Of a stretch of DNA of 5,798 nt, positions 1 through 5,688 are shown piece by piece. The position numbers and the translations under genes were made by a program. Within the stretch, counting starts at the first letter, position 1. Every line of letters starts with the position of its first letter. The notes under the pieces were generated by a model that saw nothing but the letters and a program-made list of their open reading frames with translations, searched no databases and was not told the origin of the DNA. Source of the DNA: Pseudomonadota bacterium (GTDB taxonomy: Bacteria; Pseudomonadota; Alphaproteobacteria; Thalassobaculales; Thalassobaculaceae); the NCBI GenBank assembly GCA_027623845.1, contig JAQBUJ010000234.1:1-5798 (forward strand), read 5' to 3'.

Positions 1-27
1 CACGGAATGTACCCGTAAAAAGTGTAA

Positions 28-53
28 TTGCGAAACCGAATATGGTTTAGCAA
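28..53. repeat. 26-bp imperfect inverted repeat, candidate operator
   Basis: The arms ttgcgaaacc (28-37) and ggtttagcaa (44-53) are complementary at nine of ten positions, with one G/A mismatch, around a 6-base spacer gaatat. The near-symmetry and AT-rich setting upstream of a biosynthetic operon fit a dimeric regulator site. It could also be the terminator hairpin of a gene to the left, but no T-run follows. The function is inferred. Confidence 0.4.
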
Positions 54-94
54 CCGTAATTCGGATCATAGACACGGGGGTTGCGGGACCATTG

Positions 95-148
95 GCGTCG
101 GGCCAGATCACACCAGAATCGTGATGGTGTCGGCGGTTCGCCCGACGC
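95..148 (+). promoter_or_regulatory. Two-stem structured element in the leuC leader
   Basis: The arms gcgtcgggc (95-103) and gcccgacgc (140-148) are a perfect 9-bp complement. They enclose a second stem, acacca (110-115) with tggtgt (125-130). That inner stem competes with an alternative pairing, atcac (107-111) with gtgat (121-125). If this region is transcribed, it would form a stable folded domain ending 136 bases before the leuC start. I do not recognise it as a known riboswitch or T-box. A protein-binding DNA site or chance in GC-rich DNA are alternatives. Confidence 0.35.
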
Positions 149-156
149 GGCGGCCT

Positions 157-181
157 CGGTTGGAAATTCGGCTTTCTACCG
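157..181 (+). repeat. Short hairpin in the leuC leader
   Basis: The bases cggt (157-160) pair with accg (178-181). After a T/T mismatch, ggaa (162-165) pairs with tttc (173-176) including one G-T wobble, leaving a 7-base loop. It is weak alone but lies 8 bases after the 95-148 element, so the leader may be folded over most of its length. Confidence 0.25.
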
Positions 182-269
182 GCCAAGTGTTCCACTATTG
201 TCGCCGCCGACTGCCGAGGGCGCTAAACAAAGGCTCCGACCGGCATATTGACACATGTTTTAACGCAAG

Positions 270-274
270 GGAGG
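270..274 (+). promoter_or_regulatory. Ribosome binding site of leuC
   Basis: The sequence ggagg, inside aagggaggt at 267-275, is a near-perfect Shine-Dalgarno match lying 10 bases before the ATG at 285. It fixes the leuC start and implies efficient translation. Confidence 0.8.
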
Positions 275-284
275 TGCTGCGACG

Positions 285-1700
285 ATGGCGAAGGCGCGCA
301 CATTGTTCGACAAGATCTGGGATGCCCATCTGGTTGAACAGCAGGAAGATGGGACCTGTCTCATCTATATCGACCGTCATTTGGTCCATGAAGTGACCAG
401 CCCTCAGGCTTTCGAAGGCTTGCGTACCGCTGGTCGCAAAGTGCGGCGGAAAGACCTCACCCTAGCGGTGGCGGATCACAATACCCCGACGACGGACATC
501 ACCAAGGGCATCGTCGAGGAAGAATCGCGGATCCAGGTCGAAACCCTTGAGTCGAACGTCAAGGAATTCGGCGTTCCCTATATCGACCTCACCGACCCAA
601 GGCGGGGCATCGTGCATATCATTGGCCCGGAGCAGGGGTTCACCCAGCCGGGCATGACGATTGTTTGCGGTGACAGCCACACGGCCACCCACGGCGCCTT
701 CGGCGCCCTGGCGTTCGGCATCGGCACCTCCGAGGTTGAGCATGTGCTGGCGACCCAGACGCTACTGCAGAAGCCGGCAAAGAACATGCGGGTTACCGTC
801 GAGGGCGAATTGCCGCTCGGGGTAACCGCTAAGGACGTCATCCTGACGATCATCGGCACGATCGGAACCGCTGGCGGCACCGGTCATGTCGTCGAGTTTG
901 CTGGCGACGCGATCGCCCGCATGTCGATGGAATCCCGGATGACGGTCTGCAACATGGCGATCGAGGCCGGTGCTCGGGCCGGCATGATTGCGCCGGACCA
1001 GACCACCTTTGATTACATCATGGGCAAGCCGATGGCGCCAAAAGCCGGCGCTTTCGAGCAGGCGGTCGCTTATTGGAAGACCCTGCCGTCAGATGCGGAC
1101 GCGCGCTACGACACCGAAGTGGTGCTGAAGGCCGCGGACATCGTTCCGCAGGTCACCTGGGGCACCAATCCTGAGGAAGTGGTTCCGGTGACCGGCCGGA
1201 TCCCGGACCCGGCGGCGGTCGAAGATCCGTTGCGCCGGGCGAAGATCGAACGGTCGCTTGAATATATGGGCCTGACCGCCGGAGGGCTGATCGCCGAGGT
1301 GCCGGTCGACAGGGTGTTCATCGGTTCTTGCACCAATGGCCGCATCGAGGATCTGCGGGCGGTCGCCGCAGTCGCCAAGGGCCGCAAGGTAGCCGCTGGC
1401 GTTCACGCGATGATCGTCGCCGGTTCCGGGTTGGTGAAGGAACAAGCCGACGAGGAGGGCCTCGGTGCGATCTTCGAGGCGGCTGGCTTTGACTGGCGCA
1501 AGGAGCCGGGATGCTCCATGTGTCTGGCGATGAACGCCGACCGGCTTGAGCCGGGACAGCGCTGCGCCTCAACGTCGAACCGCAATTTCGAGAGTCGCCA
1601 GGGGTTCGGTGGCCGCACGCATCTGGTCAGTCCGGCCATGGCGGCGGCTGCCGCGATCACCGGTCGGCTTTCCGACGTGCGCGACTTGACGAACAGTTAA
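285..1700 (+). CDS. leuC: 3-isopropylmalate dehydratase, large subunit
   Basis: With LeuD this forms the cytoplasmic isopropylmalate isomerase, which converts 2-isopropylmalate to 3-isopropylmalate through 2-isopropylmaleate in leucine synthesis. The product has 471 residues, about the size of E. coli LeuC. The start MAKARTLFDKIWDAH matches the family and has a strong Shine-Dalgarno. Visible motifs are YIDRHLVHEVTSPQAF (28-43), CGDSHTATHGAFG (128-140), GTGHVVEF (198-205) and QVTWGTNP (289-296). The three cysteines expected to bind the [4Fe-4S] cluster are C349 in GSCTNGRIEDLR and C410 and C413 in GCSMC. The active-site segment SNRNFESR (431-438) keeps both arginines (R433, R438, equivalent to R447 and R452 of mitochondrial aconitase). 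It has serine at 437 where glycine is usual, and the VPGSG motif reads VAGSG (A379). The gene is otherwise intact and is followed after 11 bases by leuD. The family call is essentially certain. Confidence 0.98.
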   Translation: MAKARTLFDKIWDAHLVEQQEDGTCLIYIDRHLVHEVTSPQAFEGLRTAGRKVRRKDLTLAVADHNTPTTDITKGIVEEESRIQVETLESNVKEFGVPYIDLTDPRRGIVHIIGPEQGFTQPGMTIVCGDSHTATHGAFGALAFGIGTSEVEHVLATQTLLQKPAKNMRVTVEGELPLGVTAKDVILTIIGTIGTAGGTGHVVEFAGDAIARMSMESRMTVCNMAIEAGARAGMIAPDQTTFDYIMGKPMAPKAGAFEQAVAYWKTLPSDADARYDTEVVLKAADIVPQVTWGTNPEEVVPVTGRIPDPAAVEDPLRRAKIERSLEYMGLTAGGLIAEVPVDRVFIGSCTNGRIEDLRAVAAVAKGRKVAAGVHAMIVAGSGLVKEQADEEGLGAIFEAAGFDWRKEPGCSMCLAMNADRLEPGQRCASTSNRNFESRQGFGGRTHLVSPAMAAAAAITGRLSDVRDLTNS

Positions 1701-1704
1701 GGAG
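1699..1704 (+). promoter_or_regulatory. Ribosome binding site of leuD, overlapping the leuC stop
   Basis: The sequence aaggag begins on the last two bases of the leuC TAA stop and lies 7 bases before the leuD ATG at 1712. The overlap suggests coupled translation, in keeping with the two subunits being needed in equal amounts. Confidence 0.75.
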
Positions 1705-1711
1705 AAGCGGG

Positions 1712-2317
1712 ATGGATAAGTTTGAAACGCATCGCGGGGTTGCTGCTCCGCTCAACATGATCAACATCGACACCGACAAGATAATCCCCAAGCAGTTTCT
1801 CAAGACCATCAAGCGCACCGGTCTCGGCAAGTATTTGTTCAATGAAATGCGATTCAACGAGGACGGCTCGGAGAAACCGGATTTCGTGCTGAACAAGGCC
1901 GCCTATCGCAAGGCCAGTATCCTGGTGGCCGGCGATAATTTCGGCTGCGGTTCCTCGCGTGAGCATGCGCCCTGGGCGCTGATGGATTTTGGTGTGAAAT
2001 GCGTGATTTCCACCAGCTTCGCGGACATTTTCTTCAATAACCGCTTCAAGAACGGCATCCTGCCGATCGTCGTGACCAAAGAGCAGCTTGACCAGTTGAT
2101 GGAAGATGCCGAGAACGGCGCCAACTCGATCCTTGATGTCGATTTGGAAAACCAGCAGATCGGTCGTCCGAATGGCGAGAAGATCGCCTTCGAGATTGAT
2201 TCCTTCCGCAAGCACTGTCTGGTGAACGGCCTCGACGATATCGGTCTGACAATGCAAAAGGGCGCTAGCATCGACAGCTTCGAGCAGAAGCGGGCCGCCG
2301 AACAGCCTTGGGCTTGA
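1712..2317 (+). CDS. leuD: 3-isopropylmalate dehydratase, small subunit
   Basis: This is the swivelling small subunit that completes the LeuCD isomerase and shapes the substrate pocket. The product has 201 residues, the same length as E. coli LeuD. The N-terminal motif NIDTDKIIPKQFLKTI (18-33) and the block GDNFGCGSSREHAPWAL (74-90) are the family hallmarks; the SSREH segment corresponds to the substrate-binding loop of aconitase domain 4. FADIFFNNRFKNGILP (103-118) and GLDDIGLTM (173-181) complete the pattern. The start at 1712 is supported by a good Shine-Dalgarno and by the usual MDKF opening. It is almost certainly co-transcribed with leuC. A long open frame on the reverse strand (1697-2257) is a shadow of this gene. 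No abnormality was seen. Confidence 0.98.
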   Translation: MDKFETHRGVAAPLNMINIDTDKIIPKQFLKTIKRTGLGKYLFNEMRFNEDGSEKPDFVLNKAAYRKASILVAGDNFGCGSSREHAPWALMDFGVKCVISTSFADIFFNNRFKNGILPIVVTKEQLDQLMEDAENGANSILDVDLENQQIGRPNGEKIAFEIDSFRKHCLVNGLDDIGLTMQKGASIDSFEQKRAAEQPWA

Positions 2318-2416
2318 TCGACAGGCCCTCGTTTTATCACGCCTACAGTATCAAGTCCTTATGGCCGGGCTGGTTAATCCGAGCCGCGAAATCAGGACAG
2401 AAAAACGGAAGACGTC
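2318..2416 (+). other. leuD-leuB spacer
   Basis: This 99-base gap holds no gene. Only a 4-bp stem (ggct with agcc, around the ggttaatccg loop) is visible, and there is no T-run, so no terminator is supported. I saw no convincing promoter. leuB is probably transcribed with leuCD, though an internal promoter cannot be excluded. Confidence 0.5.
2407..2411 (+). promoter_or_regulatory. Ribosome binding site of leuB
   Basis: The sequence ggaag lies 5 bases before the ATG at 2417. It is a modest Shine-Dalgarno but well placed. It supports this start over an upstream ATG in another frame at 2361. Confidence 0.55.
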
Positions 2417-3529
2417 ATGGCATCGAACAGGAAATTGTTGGTTCTCCCCGGCGACGGCATCGGCCCGGAAGTGGTCCGCGAGGTTTTGCGGGTCGTCGAC
2501 TGGATGGCCAAGAAACGCTCGGTCAGTTTCGAGTTGCAGGAAGGCTTGGCCGGCGGCGCGTCCTATGACCTGCATGGCACGCCTTTGACCGACGAGACCA
2601 TGGCGGATGCGGTTGATGCGGATGCGGTGTTGTTCGGCTCGGTCGGTGGCCCGAAATATGACGACCTGCCGTTCGAGTTGAAACCGGAACGGGGGCTGCT
2701 GCGCCTGCGCAAGGAAATGGACCTGTTCGCCAATCTGCGGCCGGCAATGGTCTTCGATGCGATGGCGGATTCCTCGAGCTTGAAAAAGGAGTTCGTTTCC
2801 GGCCTCGACATCCTGATCCTGCGTGAGTTGACCGGCGGCATCTATTTCGCCGAACCGCGCGGTATCGAGTTGCTGCCGGACGGGACCAAAAAGGGTTACG
2901 ACACCAATCTGTACACCACACCGGAGATTGAGCGGATTGGCCGGGTCGCCATCGATATGGCGCGCAAGCGGCGCGGCAAGATCACGTCGGTTGAAAAATC
3001 CAACGTCATGATGTCCGGAGTGCTCTGGCGCGAAGTGATGACTGATCTTTTCGCCGCCGAGGCGCAAGACCTGGAGACCGAGCATATGTACGCCGATAAT
3101 TGCGGCATGCAGCTGGTGCGCAATCCCAAGCAGTTCGATGTCATCGTCACCGACAATCTGTTCGGCGACATGCTCTCGGATTGCGCGGCGATGCTGACCG
3201 GTTCGTTGGGCATGCTGCCGTCAGCGTCGCTTGGCGCGGTTGACGAGACCACCGGTAAGCGTCACGCGCTGTACGAGCCGGTGCATGGCTCGGCCCCGGA
3301 TATCGCTGGCAAAAGCCTGGCCAACCCGATCGCCGAATTGCTCAGCTTCTCCATGGCGCTCCGCTATTCATTCGATATGTCCGATGACGCCGACATGATC
3401 GACGCGGCAATCGAACGGGTTTTGGCCACCGGCAAGCGCACCGCCGACATCATGCAGGACGGCATGACCGCCGTTTCGACCGAAGGCATGATGGACAGCA
3501 TCCTTGGTGAGCTTGATAAGGCGGTTTGA
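2417..3529 (+). CDS. leuB: 3-isopropylmalate dehydrogenase
   Basis: This enzyme oxidises and decarboxylates 3-isopropylmalate with NAD+ and a divalent metal, giving 4-methyl-2-oxopentanoate, the direct precursor of leucine. It is a cytoplasmic homodimer. The product has 370 residues, normal for the family. KLLVLPGDGIGPEVV (6-20) opens the fold. Substrate and metal residues can be placed by alignment with the Thermus enzyme: R98 and R108 in LRKEMDLFANLRPA, R136 and Y143 in RELTGGIYF, K194 in EKSNV, D227 in YADN, and D251 and D255 in FGDMLSD. HGSAPDIAGK (290-299) and ANPIAE (302-307) form the NAD+ side. RELTGGIYFAEPRG separates it from tartrate and isocitrate dehydrogenases. Next to D227 the sequence is DNCGM, where many relatives have DNAAM or DNATM. 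It lies 99 bases after leuD. The family call is essentially certain. Confidence 0.98.
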   Translation: MASNRKLLVLPGDGIGPEVVREVLRVVDWMAKKRSVSFELQEGLAGGASYDLHGTPLTDETMADAVDADAVLFGSVGGPKYDDLPFELKPERGLLRLRKEMDLFANLRPAMVFDAMADSSSLKKEFVSGLDILILRELTGGIYFAEPRGIELLPDGTKKGYDTNLYTTPEIERIGRVAIDMARKRRGKITSVEKSNVMMSGVLWREVMTDLFAAEAQDLETEHMYADNCGMQLVRNPKQFDVIVTDNLFGDMLSDCAAMLTGSLGMLPSASLGAVDETTGKRHALYEPVHGSAPDIAGKSLANPIAELLSFSMALRYSFDMSDDADMIDAAIERVLATGKRTADIMQDGMTAVSTEGMMDSILGELDKAV

Positions 3530-3540
3530 TCCAAGCCGCC
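3520..3540 (+). terminator. Hairpin overlapping the leuB stop codon
   Basis: The bases ggcggttt (3520-3527) pair with aagccgcc (3533-3540), forming 8 pairs with one T-G wobble around a 5-base loop gatcc. The stop TGA (3527-3529) starts at the top of the stem. No T-run follows, so it is not a textbook intrinsic terminator. It may protect the 3' end of a leuCDB message or act as a partial terminator before asd. Confidence 0.35.
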
Positions 3541-3604
3541 GGCGATGGTCCAAAGGGCGGTATTGAAAAACCGAAACCGGCGTAGCTCTGCTGCAGGTGT
3601 GCGG

Positions 3605-3660
3605 AATGGGGCCTGCCCTTCGCCCGTCCTCGTGAAAAGTGGGGACGAGGGGCCGGGGGA
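3605..3660. repeat. Possible degraded palindromic intergenic repeat
   Basis: The segment has a C-rich arm, then cgtcctc (3625-3631), a gtgaaaagt loop and ggggacg (3641-3647), pairing over 7 positions with one wobble. An alternative stem joins cctcgt (3628-3633) with acgagg (3645-3650). A G-rich tail ending in gggggattttg follows. This layout resembles the GC-rich palindromic repeats scattered between genes in many alphaproteobacterial genomes. The resemblance is from memory and no second copy lies in this window. Confidence 0.3.
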
Positions 3661-3695
3661 TTTTGCCCGAAATAGGACGAAAACCCGATCCAATC

Positions 3696-3724
3696 TTGCT
3701 TTCGCTCGGTGCTAGGCGTAAATC
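3696..3724 (+). promoter_or_regulatory. Weak candidate promoter for asd
   Basis: TTGCTT (3696-3701), preceded by C to give the CTTG often seen in alphaproteobacterial -35 boxes, is followed after 17 bases by TAAATC (3719-3724). Each box matches the sigma-70 consensus at only about half its positions, but the spacing is ideal. The start of asd would lie some 75 bases downstream of the transcript start. Confidence 0.25.
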
Positions 3725-3772
3725 TCCCGCCTCTTTCCCGGTAAGTTTGTGTCGTTGGAAAGATTGAGCGGC

Positions 3773-3784
3773 GCGCGATCGCGC
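3773..3784. repeat. 12-bp perfect palindrome upstream of asd
   Basis: The sequence gcgcgatcgcgc is perfectly self-complementary and ends 23 bases before the chosen asd start. It contains the octamer gcgatcgc, which is over-represented in some bacterial genomes. As RNA it would have no proper loop, so a DNA-level role or chance is more likely. Confidence 0.3.
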
Positions 3785-3807
3785 TGGCAAGCGAGCGGAT
3801 GGATTTC

Positions 3808-4836
3808 ATGGGTTACAAAATAGCGGTGGCCGGCGCCACGGGGGCGGTCGGTCGGGAAATGCTGCAGACGTTGGAAGAACGGAATTTTCCGGCGGATGAG
3901 GTGGTGGCTTTAGCGTCAAAAGCCTCCGTCGGCATCGAGGTCTCCTACGGTGACAAACGCGTACTCAAAGTCCAAGCCCTAGACGAGTTCGACTTTACCG
4001 GCACCGACATCGTGCTGTTTTCGGCTGGCGGGTCTGTGGCCGGAGAATTCGCGCCAAAAGCCGCCAAGCAGGGCGCTGTGGTGATCGATAATAGCTCGCA
4101 TTTCCGCATGGATGCGGGCGTGCCGCTGATCGTGCCGGAGGTCAATGCCGACGCTATCAAGGGTTACACCAAGCGCAACATCATCGCTAACCCGAACTGC
4201 TCGACGGCGCAGCTGGTGATGGCTTTGAAGCCGTTGCATGACGTTTTCAAGGTCAAGCGCGCGGTGGTCTCAACCTACCAGTCGGTCTCGGGGGCTGGAA
4301 AACCGGGCATGGACGAGTTGTTTAACCAAACCCGCGCCGTCTACGTGAACGACCCGATCGAAAAGACCGAGTTCACCAAGCAGATCGCCTTCAACTGTAT
4401 CCCGCATATCGACGTGTTCATGGATGACGGTTACACCCGGGAAGAATGGAAGATGGCGGCCGAAACCCGGAAAATTCTGGATCCGGACATCTCGCTGGTG
4501 GCGCATTGCGTGCGGGTGCCGGTGTTTATCGGCCATGCAGAGGCGGTGTTCGTGGAGACCGAGAAACCCATTGACGAGCAAGGCGCGCGCGATGTGTTAA
4601 GCGCTTTTCCCGGAGTCGTCGTGGTCGATCATCGCGAGGACGCGGGCTATGTCACGCCGCAGGAATGCGCTGGCGAGGACGCGGTCTATATCAGCCGCCT
4701 GCGCCGCGATCCGACGGTCGAGAACGGCTTGGTGTTCTGGTGCGTGTCCGACAATCTGCGCAAGGGCGCGGCGCTCAACGCGGTTCAGATCGCCGAGACC
4801 TTGGTCGAGCGGCACCTGAGCAAAAAGGCGGCGTGA
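3808..4836 (+). CDS. asd: Aspartate-semialdehyde dehydrogenase
   Basis: This NADPH-dependent cytoplasmic enzyme reduces aspartyl phosphate to aspartate semialdehyde, the branch point to threonine, methionine, lysine and diaminopimelate. From ATG 3808 the product is 342 residues, usual for the shorter Asd class (E. coli Asd is longer). The nucleotide-binding glycines are in GATGAVG (9-15). NSSHFRMD (95-102) holds the phosphate-binding arginine R100. The catalytic cysteine is C131 in NPNCSTAQLV, with Q158 in YQSVSGAGKPG. The substrate arginine R236 and catalytic base H243 lie in RVPVFIGHAEAV. SDNLRKGAALNAVQIAE (314-330) closes the NADP site. An in-frame ATG at 3799 would add MDF. I prefer 3808 because relatives begin MGYK and ggatgga (3797-3803) can serve as Shine-Dalgarno, though neither site is strong. 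It follows leuB as in many alphaproteobacteria and converges on pdxY. Confidence 0.97.
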   Translation: MGYKIAVAGATGAVGREMLQTLEERNFPADEVVALASKASVGIEVSYGDKRVLKVQALDEFDFTGTDIVLFSAGGSVAGEFAPKAAKQGAVVIDNSSHFRMDAGVPLIVPEVNADAIKGYTKRNIIANPNCSTAQLVMALKPLHDVFKVKRAVVSTYQSVSGAGKPGMDELFNQTRAVYVNDPIEKTEFTKQIAFNCIPHIDVFMDDGYTREEWKMAAETRKILDPDISLVAHCVRVPVFIGHAEAVFVETEKPIDEQGARDVLSAFPGVVVVDHREDAGYVTPQECAGEDAVYISRLRRDPTVENGLVFWCVSDNLRKGAALNAVQIAETLVERHLSKKAA

Positions 4837-4840
4837 TTTC

Positions 4841-4876
4841 GCGCTCCGGCGTCAGCTGATTTTCGTCGCCGGGCGC
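4841..4876. terminator. Candidate bidirectional terminator between asd and pdxY
   Basis: The bases gcgc (4841-4844) and ccggcg (4846-4851) pair with cgccgg (4867-4872) and gcgc (4873-4876). This gives ten perfect pairs with a single bulged T at 4845 and a 15-base loop. The repeat starts 4 bases after the asd stop and covers the last codons and the stop of pdxY on the other strand. No clear T-run follows on either side, so termination, if any, may be factor-assisted. Its place between convergent genes favours a shared 3' end function. Confidence 0.45.
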
Positions 4877-5688
4877 TGATCGCCGGTCGTCGCCAGCCGG
4901 GGCAGCACCGGGATAATCGCCAATTCCTTGGTGCCGCGCCGCTCGGTCTCGCCGGTGATCAGATCGAGCCCGGCGACCGTTGCCGACAGGGCCGAGGCCA
5001 GATCCCCTGAGCGTAGGAACCAACCGGTGAATAGGGCGGCGAACAAGTCGCCGGTGCCGTTGAATCGTCGGTCCCGTCGCAGGGCGGCGGCGCGCCAGAC
5101 GCCGTCGGCGCTAACGCCATAGGTGGCGATTTCAGCCTTTTCCTCGACACCGGTTATCACCACCACACGCGACCCGCGCTCAAGCAGGGTGCGGGCGCCG
5201 GCCAATGCATCTGATAGAGCGTCAATTCTGCCACCGACCAGCCAGCCAAGCTCGCTCAGGTTCGGCAGCACCACATCGCTGAGCGGCAGGAGCTGGTCGC
5301 GAATCGCCTCCAGGACACCCTCGCGTACGAAGACCCGGCCATCATCGCCAATTACCGGGTCGAGAATATAGAGCGCCTCTGGATTGGCCCGTCGGACCGC
5401 CGCCACCGCCTTGGCGACCACCGAGGCCGTCGCCGCCTCGCCAAGATATCCCGAGAGCACCGCAGCGCAGTCCGGCATCACGCCCAGCGCCTCGATACCA
5501 CCTAGGATGTCGCTAATTTCGTTGGCTGGCCGGCTATCGCCGCTAAGCTGGCCATGGCCCGGATGATTGGAGAAGCCGACCGTGTCGACCCGCCAGACCT
5601 CCTCGCCCAGCGCTTGCAGCGCCGGAACCGCTACGGCGTTACCGACATAGCCATAGGCGACAGCGGATTGGATGCTGAGAATGGCCAT
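4852..5688 (-). CDS. pdxY: Pyridoxal kinase (PdxY/PdxK family)
   Basis: This ribokinase-fold enzyme phosphorylates pyridoxal (and often pyridoxine or pyridoxamine) with ATP, salvaging vitamin B6 into PLP or its precursors in the cytoplasm. The product has 278 residues, close to E. coli PdxY. The N-terminal AILSIQSAVAYGYVGNAVAV (2-21) is the family signature, followed by VGFSNHPGHG (37-46) and VLSGYLG (77-83). DPVIGDDG (110-117) and PNLSELGWL (142-150) form the middle of the ATP site. NGTGDLFAALFTGW (210-223) carries the anion hole and catalytic base D214. The PNLSEL segment has serine where many relatives have F before the conserved EL. The start is supported by homology; upstream there is only aagag about 12 bases from the ATG, so translation may be weak. 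It converges on asd with a 15-base gap. PdxY rather than PdxK is chosen from overall resemblance and the substrate range is unknown. Confidence 0.88.
   Translation of the reverse strand: MAILSIQSAVAYGYVGNAVAVPALQALGEEVWRVDTVGFSNHPGHGQLSGDSRPANEISDILGGIEALGVMPDCAAVLSGYLGEAATASVVAKAVAAVRRANPEALYILDPVIGDDGRVFVREGVLEAIRDQLLPLSDVVLPNLSELGWLVGGRIDALSDALAGARTLLERGSRVVVITGVEEKAEIATYGVSADGVWRAAALRRDRRFNGTGDLFAALFTGWFLRSGDLASALSATVAGLDLITGETERRGTKELAIIPVLPRLATTGDQRPATKIS

Larger units (their letters stand above)
1..284 (+). other. Non-coding leader region upstream of leuC
   Basis: No gene can be supported here. The first 60 bases or so are AT-rich compared with the rest of the window, as expected of a promoter or intergenic region. 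A frame open from position 2 to a TGA at 122-124 lacks a start codon and any motif I recognise, so a tail of an upstream gene cannot be confirmed or excluded. I found no short leader peptide with a run of leucine codons, so classical leu attenuation is not visible. The stretch contains several inverted repeats (28-53, 95-148, 157-181 and a 4-bp stem at 200-211), listed separately where notable. No convincing sigma-70 promoter pair was found. Confidence 0.6.
3530..3807 (+). other. leuB-asd intergenic region
   Basis: About 270 bases separate leuB from asd, much more than the other gaps in the series. The region holds a possible repeat element near 3605-3660, a weak candidate promoter at 3696-3724 and a 12-bp palindrome at 3773-3784. 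An open frame at 3545-3715 (56 codons from an ATG) has no Shine-Dalgarno, is arginine-rich, matches nothing I recognise and runs through the repeat-like segment, so it is not called as a gene. The gap suggests that asd can be transcribed separately from leuB. Confidence 0.5.

Noticed and set aside
248..253. Perfect TTGACA as a -35 box for leuC
   Set aside because: A -10 box at 16-18 bases would fall on the leuC ribosome site, so the transcript would start at or after the start codon. No suitable -10 hexamer is present there.
1..284. Leucine attenuator peptide or T-box before leuC
   Set aside because: I found no short frame with a leucine codon run, no T-box-like sequence and no hairpin followed by a T-run.
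28..396. A 122-codon forward open frame running into leuC
   Set aside because: It begins with TTG, overlaps the first 112 bases of leuC in another frame, is arginine-rich and has no recognisable motif or ribosome site. leuC is certain.
1697..2257. A 186-codon reverse open frame opposite leuD
   Set aside because: It lies wholly over leuD. Long antisense frames are common in GC-rich genes and its product resembles no family I know.
2351..3085. A 244-codon reverse open frame opposite leuB
   Set aside because: It mirrors the leuB coding pattern, is rich in H, R and Q as antisense shadows usually are, and has no motif.
3545..3715. A 56-codon forward open frame between leuB and asd
   Set aside because: It has no Shine-Dalgarno, a basic low-information product and runs through the repeat-like palindrome. 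There is no support for translation.
3799..3807. Upstream in-frame ATG as the asd start
   Set aside because: It would add only MDF. Relatives start at MGYK and the ggatgga element fits the 3808 start better. The evidence is modest, so the earlier start is not excluded.
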